From: Hyphomicrobiales bacterium
GTDB lineage: Bacteria > Pseudomonadota > Alphaproteobacteria > Rhizobiales > Rhizobiaceae
Assembly: GCA_900472175.1 (NCBI GenBank)
Contig: UCHD01000004.1
Span: 400,724-464,723, forward strand
DNA length: 64,000 nucleotides
Direction of reading: 5' to 3'
This document shows, piece after piece, positions 27,412 to 36,340 of the stretch. Both the position numbers and the translations under genes were made by a program. The notes below the pieces were generated by a model. The model was not told the origin of the DNA. It did no database searches and saw only the letters and a program-made list of their open reading frames with translations. The stretch's first letter is position 1. Each line of letters begins with the position of its first letter.

Positions 27412-28383
27412 ATGTTGACCCGCAGACAGACGTTGTCACTTTTAAGCGCGGCCGCGGCGGTGGCGGTTTTGCCCGCGGCACGCAGCGCCTCGGCATCCGA
27501 ACCGCTCAAGGAATTGCGCCTCGGCTGGCAGAAGAACGGTGTCCTGGCGCTTGCCAAGGGGACTGGCGCGCTGGAGAAACGGTTTGCCGATCGCGGTATT
27601 GCGATCACCTGGGCGGAGTTCTCGTCCGGCCCGCCGCTGCTTGAGGCACTCGGCGCCGGTGCCATCGATTTCGGTCCGACCGGTGACGTGCCGCCGCTGT
27701 TTGCCCAGGCCGCAGGCGGCAACCTGCTCTATGCCGGGACCTACAGGGGGGCTGCGGCAGGCTCGGCCATTCTGGTGCGCAAGGATTCTCCGTTCCAGAC
27801 GATCGCCGACCTGAAGGGCAAGCGCGTCGCGTTCAAGCGCGGATCGAGCGCCCATAATTTCACCGTCAAGGCGCTGCGCAAGGCCGGTCTTGGCATCACC
27901 GACATCGAGGCGGCCGACCTGTCGCCATCGGATGCCGCCGCCGCTTTTGCCAGCAATCAGATCGATGCCTGGTCGATCTGGGACCCGTATTTCGCCGTGG
28001 CCGAAAAAGACCCCAACACCCGCGTGCTGACGACGGCTGAAGGGATTGTTGATTCCTGGAGCTATTTCCTCAGCAACGGTGACTTTACCGCCGCGCATGG
28101 CGACGTTCTGGGCGATATCCTCGATGAGCTGGCAAAGGTCGGGGCTGCGGCACAAAGCGATCTCGATGGCACGGTGGCGGCCCTGTCAAAGATTACCGGC
28201 GTACCGGAGGAGATCCAGCGCGTCGTGCTAACGCGCAAGGATTTCAGCCTGGCCAATATTTCGACGCTCGGTCCGGAGGCGGTCGCCTACCAGCAGGCAC
28301 TGGCAGACGAGTTCTTCCAGCTGCAGATCATCCCGAAACAATTGACCGTCAGCGATATCGTCTGGAAAGGGCGGGCGAGCTGA
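27412..28383 (+). CDS. Orphan SsuA-like sulfonate-binding protein
   Basis: 323 aa. ATG at 27412 follows AGGAGAGG; the upstream in-frame ATG at 27391 precedes that site. The leader MLTRRQTLSLLSAAAAVAVL has a twin-Arg-like start. The mature domain mirrors SsuA: FSSGPPLLEALGAGAIDFG, GKRVAFKRGSSAHNF and DAWSIWDPYFA. No permease or ATPase gene is next to it, so it must use a transporter encoded elsewhere, perhaps SsuBC at 544-2222. It converges with the unknown membrane-protein gene 54 bases downstream. Confidence 0.88.
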   Translation: MLTRRQTLSLLSAAAAVAVLPAARSASASEPLKELRLGWQKNGVLALAKGTGALEKRFADRGIAITWAEFSSGPPLLEALGAGAIDFGPTGDVPPLFAQAAGGNLLYAGTYRGAAAGSAILVRKDSPFQTIADLKGKRVAFKRGSSAHNFTVKALRKAGLGITDIEAADLSPSDAAAAFASNQIDAWSIWDPYFAVAEKDPNTRVLTTAEGIVDSWSYFLSNGDFTAAHGDVLGDILDELAKVGAAAQSDLDGTVAALSKITGVPEEIQRVVLTRKDFSLANISTLGPEAVAYQQALADEFFQLQIIPKQLTVSDIVWKGRAS

Positions 28384-28437
28384 CGCATTCTTGGGCAACG
28401 AGAGCGGTACTGGAGCGCGCCGCTGTCTTTCGCTTTG

Positions 28438-30051
28438 TCACGGAACCGCCGGTACGGGCGGAAGGTCGACGCCATCCGGCAGGCACTCCGCCTGCCGCCC
28501 GAGGCTTTCGGAAATATCGAGCCAGAGGCGGCGCAAGCGGCGGACATGCAGGTCGTCGGCAATCCACCGCATGACGTGTTCGGTCGATTTGGAATCGTCG
28601 TCTCGCAGCATCCTCTTGCGCGCCCAGATGCAAAAGGCGTCTGCATCGACGGCTTCTGCCTTGTCCGCATCCATGGTGATGGGCTTGGTCGCGCTGATCT
28701 TTACCGTTTCTCTCAGGCTGCTTGTCGATGACATGAGCACGCCGGCGCAGATCTCGTCGAAGGCCTTGACCGAGTATTTGCTGCTGATCGCCCGCTCGAG
28801 GTCGAAGATGGTGCGGATGTTCAGCTCGCGGAAGATCAGGAATTTTTCCGGGCCGAGGATATGGCAGAGCTGCGCCTGGCCGACCCAATCGATGACCTGA
28901 TAGATGCCGTAGGGCGATTCGATATGCAGCATGATCGGATTGTAGGTGGCGAGGTTCTGCACGTCGTATATGCCGCATTCCTCCAGGCGAAACCGCGTCT
29001 CGTAATCGATGCCGTCGATAATATCGAGCGAGACGATCTTGGTGACGTTGACGAACCGGTCGTCGGTGGTCTTGATCCAGTTGATCAGGTTCTGGAACTT
29101 GATCAGCAGGAATTTGGTCGCACTCTGCGGTAAGAGGCCGAGCAGCGGCGCAAGGCCGAACCAGATGGGCTGGATGTGGCTACTGGTTCCCGCCGCAACC
29201 GCTGGCGCAGCTGGCTGTTCGGCTGCGGGCAGAATACTGGCTGCGAGGCCGGTGATGCCACTGATCGGATCTCGAAAGACGGCGAACAGGATGATGGTGA
29301 AAATCACCGATGCAACGATTTCGGCCGTATGCCGCAGGAACGTGTAGGGCGACAGGTCGAAGACGGCGATAGAGCGCACAAAATTACGGATCGCTGCGAC
29401 AAAGGCGCCGGCAAAGGCGAGCGAGCCGATCACCGTCAATTGCTGCCAATTTCCATGGCTGCTGACTGTTCCGGGCGAGCCGGCCGTTGCCGCGGGGCAT
29501 GCGGCTGCGCCAAGGCCACAGGAAAGGGTGGTAAACAGCGTGGAAAAGCCGAAGTAACACAGGAGAACGAAGCCGATTGAGGACAGGAAGATCCTCCAGT
29601 CGCTGCGCGAGCCGAAACTGCCGATGCTTTTGATGATCCAGTCGATCTGATCGATGTCGGTCATGCCGTTGAACGTTCTGCCATCGGTGGGATCTGGAAC
29701 CTGCAGATCCGAGATATATTTGGATTTGACGAATTCGAACGAGGGATTGCTGGTCAAGCGGACGTTTGGACCGGGCGTATCACCGTTGGCAAGCGGAACT
29801 GGGTTCGCGTTTGCTGGCGCGTTTTGGATGCCCTGGCTTCGTTCCAAGGGAGTGCCAAACGAGATCAGGAAATCCTTGATCGAGCGCAGCCGCCGGAGCC
29901 TGACTTCGTGCCGGCCATAGAGCAGCAGGCATGGGGTCAGGAGTGCAAACAGCAATGCCACCGGATGGAGCCCGAGGATATTCTCTATCGCGGTGATGAG
30001 AAGACCGAAAATGCCGCCCGCGCCGGCGAGCCAGGTGAAAAAGATCTCCAT
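28438..30051 (-). CDS. Unrecognised membrane protein with C-terminal helix-hairpin-helix-like region
   Basis: 537 aa, no family recognised. Two hydrophobic helices lie near residues 7-46. A soluble part follows (about 50-150), with helices near 155-180, 205-228, 240-262 and 285-320. From about residue 335 the chain is cytoplasm-like. It includes DIIDGIDYETRFRLEECGIY followed by DVQNLA, and later FRELNIRTIFDLERAI. These resemble paired helix-hairpin-helix elements (G-I-turn then 'L-x-x-x-G-I-x-x-V-x-x-L-A'), which usually bind DNA or other proteins. GGGGGA precedes the ATG. GC content looks slightly lower than that of its neighbours. It stands alone between convergent and divergent genes. Confidence 0.75.
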   Translation of the reverse strand: MEIFFTWLAGAGGIFGLLITAIENILGLHPVALLFALLTPCLLLYGRHEVRLRRLRSIKDFLISFGTPLERSQGIQNAPANANPVPLANGDTPGPNVRLTSNPSFEFVKSKYISDLQVPDPTDGRTFNGMTDIDQIDWIIKSIGSFGSRSDWRIFLSSIGFVLLCYFGFSTLFTTLSCGLGAAACPAATAGSPGTVSSHGNWQQLTVIGSLAFAGAFVAAIRNFVRSIAVFDLSPYTFLRHTAEIVASVIFTIILFAVFRDPISGITGLAASILPAAEQPAAPAVAAGTSSHIQPIWFGLAPLLGLLPQSATKFLLIKFQNLINWIKTTDDRFVNVTKIVSLDIIDGIDYETRFRLEECGIYDVQNLATYNPIMLHIESPYGIYQVIDWVGQAQLCHILGPEKFLIFRELNIRTIFDLERAISSKYSVKAFDEICAGVLMSSTSSLRETVKISATKPITMDADKAEAVDADAFCIWARKRMLRDDDSKSTEHVMRWIADDLHVRRLRRLWLDISESLGRQAECLPDGVDLPPVPAVP

Positions 30052-30305
30052 GAATATTCCCCCTTAAGTTGTATCTGTAGCGTAAGGGTGGCAATCCGCA
30101 TGCGTCCATAAATCGCCCGCATCAATAGGTTGTTAAATCAATCCTTGATTGTATTTTTTGCGGAATAAATTAGCCGCGCCTGTTATTTTGGCGATGAAGG
30201 GGGCGTCCATGGTGCTTGAAGCCCGGACTTTGTGCCGTATGTCTTCAACTGGACAGCCCCGCAACGGCTGTTGCATCCCGGTTTATCATTCGGAGGACAC
30301 CATTC

Positions 30306-30686
30306 ATGGCCGATCGACTGAACGCTTCGTGCCGCTGCGGCGGCGTCAAATTTTCAATTCCGATGGAATCTGCCGGAGTGTTTTGCTGCCATTGTGGCGA
30401 TTGCCGCAAGGCGCATGGCAACTACATGGCAGTGATCGGCGCGCCGCGCGGCGATGTGCGGTTCGAGGCAGATGGCACGTTGCAGTGGTATGGCTATTCA
30501 GACAAGGCCCGGCGCGGGTTCTGTTCGACCTGCGGCAGCCGCCTGTTCAAGGATAATATCGGCACCGATCTGCTGATGGTCTCGGCCGGGGTCATCGATG
30601 GCGATACTGGCAAACGGATCATCAAGAACATCCTGACCGAGTTCAAGGGCGACTGGTACGAACTGCCTGAGGTTCACGGCGCCTGA
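30306..30686 (+). CDS. GFA family zinc protein 2
   Basis: 126 aa. All zinc motifs of the GFA fold are present: CRCGGV, CCHCGDCRKAHG and FCSTCGS. The ATG at 30306 has only a loose GGAGGA further upstream (30292-30297). The protein is clearly diverged from the GFA proteins at 11626 and 45911, and therefore not a recent duplicate. It ends seven bases before the convergent TPR-methyltransferase gene. Substrate unknown; the formaldehyde-glutathione function is a family label. Confidence 0.85.
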   Translation: MADRLNASCRCGGVKFSIPMESAGVFCCHCGDCRKAHGNYMAVIGAPRGDVRFEADGTLQWYGYSDKARRGFCSTCGSRLFKDNIGTDLLMVSAGVIDGDTGKRIIKNILTEFKGDWYELPEVHGA

Positions 30687-30692
30687 GCGCCG

Positions 30693-31508
30693 CTATCCCC
30701 GCAGCTTTGCAATCACCAGGTGACCGGCGATCGGTGCGCCTTCTTCCTTGCGCACCGTGATATCCGTTAGTTCGACGACATCGAAACCGATGGCATCGAG
30801 GCGCTCGCGGACATAGGTTTCGGCATGGGCGAAACGCTGGTTGGGGCCGACCATGAACGGACGGCCGGCAAAGGTTTCTGCGGGCAGGGTCTCGCTCGAG
30901 AAGATGAACAGGCCGCCGGCAGTCATGTTTTCAGCGGCGCCGAAAAACAGGGCTTCGAGCGCGCCGAGATACGGCAGCACGTCCGTCGCGGTGATGAGGT
31001 CGAAGGGCTCGTCGTCATTGTCTTCGAGGAAATCGACGACTTCGGCGACGTAGAGCGTCTCGTAGACGTCTTTTTCATGGGCGATCTCGACCATGTTTTC
31101 CGACAGATCGATGCCGGTGATGTCATCGGCCATGTCGCGCAGCGCGCCGCCGGTCAGGCCCGTGCCGCAGCCAAGATCGAGCACACGGGCGAAGGGGCCG
31201 AGTTTGAGCGCCTGCAGGCGCTGACGCACCAGCATCGGCACATGGTAGTCGAGCTGTTCGACGAGCACGTCCTCGAACACGTCGGCATGCTGATCGAATA
31301 GCGTGGCGACATAGGCGTCGGGGGCTTTGTCGGGCGTCTCGCCGCGGCCCATCGAGGCGATGCGGACGGCAGCGCCGCCGTGATCGTCGGGATCGATCGC
31401 CAGAACTTCCTGATAGGCTTTGACAGCCGCCTCAACGTCGCCGGATTTCTCCAGGGCAAGCGCGCGGTTATAGGCTTCGGCGAGGGCTTCTTCATCGATC
31501 TTCTGCAT
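30693..31508 (-). CDS. SAM-dependent methyltransferase with N-terminal TPR
   Basis: 271 aa. A TPR-like helix pair (AEAYNRALALEKSGDVEAAV, residues 10-45) precedes a class I methyltransferase domain. The SAM-binding motif VLDLGCGTGL is near residue 113, the acidic end of strand 2 at GIDLSENM, and a motif IV-like FDLITATDVLPYLG follows. Similar proteins are annotated as TPR-containing methyltransferases in Rhizobiales. Substrate could be a protein or small molecule. It lies 55 bases upstream of the MarR gene end on the same strand. Confidence 0.87.
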   Translation of the reverse strand: MQKIDEEALAEAYNRALALEKSGDVEAAVKAYQEVLAIDPDDHGGAAVRIASMGRGETPDKAPDAYVATLFDQHADVFEDVLVEQLDYHVPMLVRQRLQALKLGPFARVLDLGCGTGLTGGALRDMADDITGIDLSENMVEIAHEKDVYETLYVAEVVDFLEDNDDEPFDLITATDVLPYLGALEALFFGAAENMTAGGLFIFSSETLPAETFAGRPFMVGPNQRFAHAETYVRERLDAIGFDVVELTDITVRKEEGAPIAGHLVIAKLRG

Positions 31509-31563
31509 GGCGGCGTCTTTACGGTGCTAGCAAACGTTTGGCAATGCGAAAGAGGACGGCCCT

Positions 31564-32049
31564 CTAATCCGCGTCGCCTTCCTCTTTCAACAGCTGCTGG
31601 ATCAGCCGCTCCATCGACCGGGCGACAATCAGGCACTCCTCGATCGGTTCGCTCGCCAGCGACTTGTCGATCAGCGCCGTCTGGATTTCCATCGCCTGCT
31701 CGGTCAGCTGGCGGCCGCTTGCCGTCAGCGACAGCCGCAGCACCCGCTTGTCCTTTTCATCGCCGCGCCGCTCGATCAGGCCGCGCTTTTCAAGAAGCGG
31801 CAGAAGCATGCTCATGTTGGAGCGGCCGACCAGCAGCTTTCGCGCCAGTTCCTGCTGCGAAATGCCGTCAAAACGATAGAGGTTGATCAGGATATCCAGA
31901 TGCGGCGGCTTGATGTCGAGCTTGGCGAGCCTGCGCGTCAGCGCCTGCTGCGCCAGCTGGCAGGCGCGGGCGACGGCGATCCAGCTGCGGAAACGCGGAT
32001 GATCCCAAAGAGAATGATTATGTTCGATCGGTTCTTGCTTTTTGTTCAT
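31564..32049 (-). CDS. MarR-family transcriptional regulator
   Basis: 161 aa from MNKKQEPIEHNH. An upstream in-frame ATG (32077-32079) lies inside the palindromic operator, so the internal start is preferred. The winged helix is evident: HLDILINLYRFDGISQQELARKLLVGRSN with wing RRGDEKDKRVLRLS. It is divergent from an alpha/beta hydrolase gene across a 47-base gap that holds a palindrome at 32061-32080. Autoregulation and control of the hydrolase are likely. Confidence 0.9.
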   Translation of the reverse strand: MNKKQEPIEHNHSLWDHPRFRSWIAVARACQLAQQALTRRLAKLDIKPPHLDILINLYRFDGISQQELARKLLVGRSNMSMLLPLLEKRGLIERRGDEKDKRVLRLSLTASGRQLTEQAMEIQTALIDKSLASEPIEECLIVARSMERLIQQLLKEEGDAD

Positions 32050-32060
32050 TGCTGTACAAT

Positions 32061-32080
32061 AATGTTCATCATTGAACATT
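32061..32080. promoter_or_regulatory. Palindromic operator between MarR regulator and hydrolase genes
   Basis: AATGTTCA (32061-32068) and TGAACATT (32073-32080) are perfect inverted repeats around TCAT. Size and symmetry fit a MarR-dimer site. It lies 11 bases upstream of the MarR start and 16 bases upstream of the hydrolase start, so binding would block both transcripts. Confidence 0.6.
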
Positions 32081-32096
32081 TTGAGGGAATCCTATT

Positions 32097-33011
32097 ATGG
32101 CATCCTTTGCGATCAAGGTCACCCGTCTTGCGCTTAAATGCGTTTCTGCGTTCTCGCCGGAGAAGGCCGGACGATTGGCATTTCGCCTGTTCAGCATCAC
32201 GCCCTCGCGCAAGCCGAAGACTGGCAAGGAAAAGGCGGCGCTGGCGGCGGCCGCGCCCGTCATGGCAAGGGCACGGCCGGTTACCTTGTCCTTTGCCGGC
32301 GGCTGGGTGATGGCCAAGCATTTTGAGGCGCGGATTGATGGCGGCGCGGTGCGGCGTGTTCTCCTGGTTCACGGCTGGGGATCGCGCAGCGACTATCTGG
32401 CGGCGATGATCGATGGATTGACGGCTGGCGGCGCCGACGTGGTAACCCTGGACTGGCCGGGCCATGGCGCCTCGCCGGGGCGGACTTTGACCATGCCGGC
32501 TGCCGTGCGCGCCATTGATGCGGCGTGGCGGCAGTTCGGGGGCTTCGATGTCGCGGTCGGCCATTCGTTCGGCGGGGCGAGCCTGGCATGTGCCGCGGGT
32601 GGTGTCGTTGACGATGTGCCGTCACATGTTGCCGGGAAAATGGTGCTGATCGGTGCCCCCAGCGAGATGACCTGGCTCTTCAAGGGGTTTGGAAAATATC
32701 TCAGGCTCTCGGCCAAGGCCCAGGCGGCGCTGGAAGACATGGTCGTCCAGCTATCCGGGCGGCGGCTTGAAGCGTTCGATGCAGCCCGCATTGCCGGCAC
32801 GCTGCCGTCGCCGGTGCTGGTTATTCATGCCGAGGACGACAAGGAGGTTTCCGCCGATCATGCGCGCCGCTATGCGGCGGCAGGCGGGCATATCCAGCTG
32901 GAATGGGCAAACGGTCTTGGTCATCGCCGGATCGTCTCTGCGGTCCCGGTGATCGCACGGATCAACGCGTTCATTCACGAGGACGCGCAGGCCCGGCGAA
33001 AGGCTGCCTGA
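32097..33011 (+). CDS. Alpha/beta hydrolase
   Basis: 304 aa. The oxyanion-hole motif LLVHGWGSR, strand 4 VTLDWPGHGAS and nucleophile elbow VGHSFGGASL (catalytic Ser) are present. The acid lies in VIHAEDDKEV and the base His in GLGHRRIVS, giving a complete triad. There is a short N-terminal hydrophobic or amphipathic stretch but no clear signal peptide. It is divergent from a MarR gene, with an operator in the gap, suggesting induction by a ligand of MarR, possibly its own substrate. Substrate unknown. Confidence 0.88.
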   Translation: MASFAIKVTRLALKCVSAFSPEKAGRLAFRLFSITPSRKPKTGKEKAALAAAAPVMARARPVTLSFAGGWVMAKHFEARIDGGAVRRVLLVHGWGSRSDYLAAMIDGLTAGGADVVTLDWPGHGASPGRTLTMPAAVRAIDAAWRQFGGFDVAVGHSFGGASLACAAGGVVDDVPSHVAGKMVLIGAPSEMTWLFKGFGKYLRLSAKAQAALEDMVVQLSGRRLEAFDAARIAGTLPSPVLVIHAEDDKEVSADHARRYAAAGGHIQLEWANGLGHRRIVSAVPVIARINAFIHEDAQARRKAA

Positions 33012-33117
33012 GCGATTTTCCAGGATGCCGTCATGAAGGCGTCATGCTATCGGTCGAAAGGATCGTCAACGGCCCGGTGGAGAGGGCCGCTTGAGACGGG
33101 ACCTGCGGAGAAATGGC

Positions 33118-33726
33118 ATGACGATTATTCGGACAGTGGAAGAGCTGACGGCGCTTTATGGCGGCAGCAGCGAGGCATCGCTGGTCAAGGTGACCAGCAA
33201 GCTGACGGCGGAATATGCCCGCATGATCGAAGCGGCCCCGTTTGCAGCCCTTGCGACCGTCGGGCCGGAGGGGCTGGATTGTTCGCCGCGCGGTGACGAT
33301 GCTTGCGTCGTCAGGATCGCCGATGACAAGACGGTGCTGATGCCGGACTGGCGCGGCAATAACCGCGTCGATTCGCTTGCCAATATTGTCCGCGATCCGC
33401 GCGTGGCGCTGATGTTTCTGGTCCCCGGCTCGAATACGACGATGCGGATCAACGGCACTGCCGTGGTCAGCGTCGATCCGCAGTTGACCGGTTCGTTCGA
33501 GGTCGATGGCAAACATCCGCGCAGCGTCATCGTCGTCACCATCGGCGAAGTCTATTTCCAATGCGCCCGGGCGCTGATCCGTTCGCAGATCTGGAACCCT
33601 GAGCGTTTTGTTGATCCGCAGTCGCTGCCGACGCCCGGCACGCTGCTGAAGGCCGCCAAGGCGGATTTCGACAAGGACGCCTATGATCGCGAATGGGCGG
33701 AGCGCGCCGCAAAGACGATGTGGTAG
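33118..33726 (+). CDS. Pyridoxamine 5'-phosphate oxidase-like FMN-binding protein
   Basis: 202 aa. ATG at 33118 follows GCGGAG; a TTG further upstream is less likely. The split-barrel flavin fold is visible in FAALATVGPEGLDCSPRGDD, LMPDWRGNNRVDSLANIV and FLVPGSNTTMRINGTAVV. It matches the MSMEG_1061-type PNPOx-like group, which usually binds FMN or F420 and reduces or oxidises unknown substrates. True PdxH residues are not evident. It follows the hydrolase gene by about 100 bases and may be on its own transcript. Confidence 0.87.
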   Translation: MTIIRTVEELTALYGGSSEASLVKVTSKLTAEYARMIEAAPFAALATVGPEGLDCSPRGDDACVVRIADDKTVLMPDWRGNNRVDSLANIVRDPRVALMFLVPGSNTTMRINGTAVVSVDPQLTGSFEVDGKHPRSVIVVTIGEVYFQCARALIRSQIWNPERFVDPQSLPTPGTLLKAAKADFDKDAYDREWAERAAKTMW

Positions 33727-33837
33727 CGGCACGAAACCTGCCGAATAAAACCTGGCGATGAACCGTTTTCCAGCAAGGGAAACGATGTTCCGCCAAATGG
33801 GGGCGGAGCGCGGATTGTGTCTGTTGGGGAATGGAAA

Positions 33838-34224
33838 ATGAAATACACGGCCGCATTTCTGACAACCGTACTGGCCTTCGGCCTTTCAGCAGGTATTGCC
33901 CGGGCCGACAGGCTGGTCGAGGAATACAATGCCTATATCGGCGAGGAAGACCTCTATAATTCCAATGGTGAGGCGTTGACCGAGCCTTGGCAGGTCATCC
34001 GGCAGGACCGGGCGAACTATCATCGCTATGGCATCAGCCAGCCCGGTGACGAGGGCGACAGCTTCTTTGCCTCCGCCAACAACCGCGAAAAGGCCGAGCG
34101 CATGATCGAGTATGGCACGATCGAGAACCGTGCTGCGCGCGCGCTGTTGCGCGGCGGTTCCGTCATCAACGTGCAGATCCTCCGCGGGCCCGACGGCGAC
34201 TATATCAATGTCACGGTCGATTGA
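33838..34224 (+). CDS. Hypothetical periplasmic protein
   Basis: 128 aa with a clear signal peptide (MKYTAAFLTTVLAFGLSAG, cleavage after ARA). The mature part is acidic with a region EEYNAYIGEEDLYNSNGEAL; no family was recognised. It overlaps the following M15 peptidase gene by 17 bases in another frame, so they are likely translated together. Start at 33838 was chosen because it gives the signal peptide directly. Confidence 0.78.
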   Translation: MKYTAAFLTTVLAFGLSAGIARADRLVEEYNAYIGEEDLYNSNGEALTEPWQVIRQDRANYHRYGISQPGDEGDSFFASANNREKAERMIEYGTIENRAARALLRGGSVINVQILRGPDGDYINVTVD

Positions 34225-35011
34225 GCGGGCGCTTGCCAGCCTGACGTTTGCAGTCAGCCTGGCCGTTGCGTTTCCTGCAGGCGCTGCCGAGCTGACGTTT
34301 GCCCAGAAGCTTGACCTGCTGGTCGCTGCCTATCCCGGTTCGCTGGCGAAGGCTGAAGGCGGGCGTATTCACTTTCGCGATGGCGATTCGATGCCGCTTG
34401 ATGATGGCAAGGCCAAGGACCATGCGGAGAAACTGGCCAATGGCGATATCGAGGACAGCCTGTCTCAGATCTATCCGGCAGGCCCATGCGAGAGAAAACC
34501 CGATGTCAACTTCGATCCGGGCCGCATTCGCAGCGATGCGCTGATGATGCGGCTTTATGGCAAATCGGCCGGGGTCGTCGAGGCATCGCTGGTGCCGGTC
34601 CAATGGTTCGGCAAGACCCTGCGCGTCACCAGCCGGCAAGGAGCGGCGGCAGCGCTTGAGAAAGTGTATGCGGAATTGCAGGCGATTCCGGAGCTGAAGG
34701 CGTTTCTGTCGCCATCGGCCGGTACTTTCAACTGGCGCAAGGTGTCCGGTGCGTCAAATATGTCGGTTCACAGTTTTGGCGCGGCGATCGATATCAACAC
34801 CAAATATGCGGATTACTGGGTCTGGTCGGGCGGCAAGCCGGGCAGGGTGGCAAAGTACAGCAACAAGTATCCGATGAAGATTGTCGATGCTTTCGAGCGC
34901 CACGGTTTTATCTGGGGCGGGCGCTGGTATCACTACGACACCATGCATTTCGAATATCGTCCCGAACTGATCGCCATCGGCAAGGCGGCTGGTGTTTCAG
35001 CTTGCCGCTAG
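34208..35011 (+). CDS. M15-family peptidase (VanY-type D-alanyl-D-alanine carboxypeptidase)
   Basis: 267 aa with signal peptide (SLTFAVSLAVAFPAGAA). The C-terminal domain has the zinc motifs of M15 enzymes: SVHSFGAAIDINTKYADYW (His and Asp ligands) and HYDTMHFEYRPEL (Glu/His). It probably trims peptidoglycan stem peptides in the periplasm. The ATG at 34208 lies inside the previous gene. It ends 79 bases from the convergent diguanylate cyclase; a hairpin at 35048-35068 stands between. Confidence 0.87.
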   Translation: MSRSIERALASLTFAVSLAVAFPAGAAELTFAQKLDLLVAAYPGSLAKAEGGRIHFRDGDSMPLDDGKAKDHAEKLANGDIEDSLSQIYPAGPCERKPDVNFDPGRIRSDALMMRLYGKSAGVVEASLVPVQWFGKTLRVTSRQGAAAALEKVYAELQAIPELKAFLSPSAGTFNWRKVSGASNMSVHSFGAAIDINTKYADYWVWSGGKPGRVAKYSNKYPMKIVDAFERHGFIWGGRWYHYDTMHFEYRPELIAIGKAAGVSACR

Positions 35012-35047
35012 TATGGCCGCGCCCGGAAGGGGTAACTGAAACGGCAA

Positions 35048-35068
35048 AGGGCGCCACTTGGGCGCCCT
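35048..35068. terminator. Hairpin between convergent M15 and GGDEF genes
   Basis: AGGGCGCC (35048-35055) pairs perfectly with GGCGCCCT (35061-35068) around ACTTG. No long T-run follows on either strand, so it is at best a weak bidirectional terminator. Confidence 0.5.
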
Positions 35069-35090
35069 GGGTCAACGGCAGGATTTCCGC

Positions 35091-36158
35091 CTATTTGCGG
35101 TAGATCAGCCAGTTCTTGCCGGTATCCTTCTTCATGCCCTCTTCAAACAGGATTGTCCTGTTGCGGCCGGCGTTCTTGGCGCAATAGAGCGCGATGTCGG
35201 CCTTGTTGTAGAGGTCGGTCGGGTCATCGGCATGCGATGCCTGGCAGACACCGACGGACAGAGTAATCGGGCCGTAGTTGACGCCGGTCTTGGAATTCTT
35301 GAAGGGCGTTGTTGCCAGCGCATTGCGGATGCGCTCGGCAACCTGCAGGCTTTCGTCAAGACTGTTGTCGCTGAGAATGATGGCGAACTCTTCGCCGCCG
35401 GTGCGTGCGACAAAGGCGTCACGGCGCAGGTTGGCGCGGATGACCGTGCCGACGGTCGCCAAAATTTTGTCACCGACCGGATGGCCGTAGCTGTCATTGA
35501 CCTTCTTGAAATGGTCGATGTCGGCGATCAGCAGGCCGGTAAAGGTGCGCTGCTGCTCGGAGTTGTATATCGAGGCGAGTTTCTCGTCGAAAGCCCGGCG
35601 GTTGGCGAGGCGGGTCAGCGAATCCGTATTGGCGATGCGCTTGTACTCGTCGAGTTCCTGGCGGATGACTTCCATCTCGAAGGATTTCAGCGAAACGTTT
35701 TCCGCCCGCTCCTTGCCCTGGTTCATCGTGTCCGCCGTCGCCTCAGTCAAAAGACTGACGCATTGGCGCAGGATCTCTGCACTGGAACTGCTCTTGCCGG
35801 TGATGTTCTGATAGGTCTCGTCCAAGAGCTTGTTGTAGTTCTCGAGCGCGAACTGTTCATCCTTGAGAAGCTTCAAGAGTTCGGCGAGTTCACTGGTCAG
35901 GTGGTTGTGCGCCCGGTCGATGCCTGCGGCATGGTGAACATGGCTGAAATAGCGAGCGCCGATCTCGTCCAGTTCTTCCTGGCTTGCACGGCTGCCGAGC
36001 GCTGCCAGTTCCTTGGTCAATTTCGGATTGGAGCCGATATAAGCTTCGTAATAAAGCTCATAGTTGCGTGGCAGCGGCGCGATACCCATGATGCGCATCG
36101 CATAGGTTACCTGTGCCGCGATATCCGGGATCTGTGCCTTGTTCGAAGCCGCTTGCAT
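35091..36158 (-). CDS. Cytoplasmic diguanylate cyclase (GGDEF protein)
   Basis: 355 aa without membrane segments. Residues 1-170 are helical with coiled-coil potential and have no recognised sensor fold. The GGDEF domain follows, from NTDSLTRLANRRAFDEKL; its active-site motif GGEEF is intact (ARTGGEEFAIIL). The substrate-binding DIDHFKKVNDSYGHPVGD is also intact. The allosteric I-site position reads R-R-D-A rather than RxxD at the usual spacing, so product inhibition may be weak. CAGGAG precedes the ATG. It makes c-di-GMP, which in Rhizobiaceae promotes attachment and polysaccharide production. Confidence 0.92.
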   Translation of the reverse strand: MQAASNKAQIPDIAAQVTYAMRIMGIAPLPRNYELYYEAYIGSNPKLTKELAALGSRASQEELDEIGARYFSHVHHAAGIDRAHNHLTSELAELLKLLKDEQFALENYNKLLDETYQNITGKSSSSAEILRQCVSLLTEATADTMNQGKERAENVSLKSFEMEVIRQELDEYKRIANTDSLTRLANRRAFDEKLASIYNSEQQRTFTGLLIADIDHFKKVNDSYGHPVGDKILATVGTVIRANLRRDAFVARTGGEEFAIILSDNSLDESLQVAERIRNALATTPFKNSKTGVNYGPITLSVGVCQASHADDPTDLYNKADIALYCAKNAGRNRTILFEEGMKKDTGKNWLIYRK

Positions 36159-36280
36159 GGCAAGCTCCTGTTTTGTTGTCTCGGCTGTTAGTTTTAGGGA
36201 TCAAAGATTTTGGAAGGCTTAACGTTTGGCAAATTTGGTCAATTAGATTGCACGTAAATAAAGCCTGGCGGATTACCAAA

Positions 36281-36309
36281 CGAAAACGGGCAGCCGTGAT
36301 GGCTGCCCG
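36281..36309 (-). terminator. Intrinsic terminator of fumC
   Basis: On the minus strand CGGGCAGCC pairs with GGCTGCCCG (arms at 36287-36295 and 36301-36309) and is followed by TTTTCG. It lies just after the fumC stop. Confidence 0.85.
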
Positions 36310-36340
36310 AATGATCTACCGGAGGTTGTGCTTTGATGTA

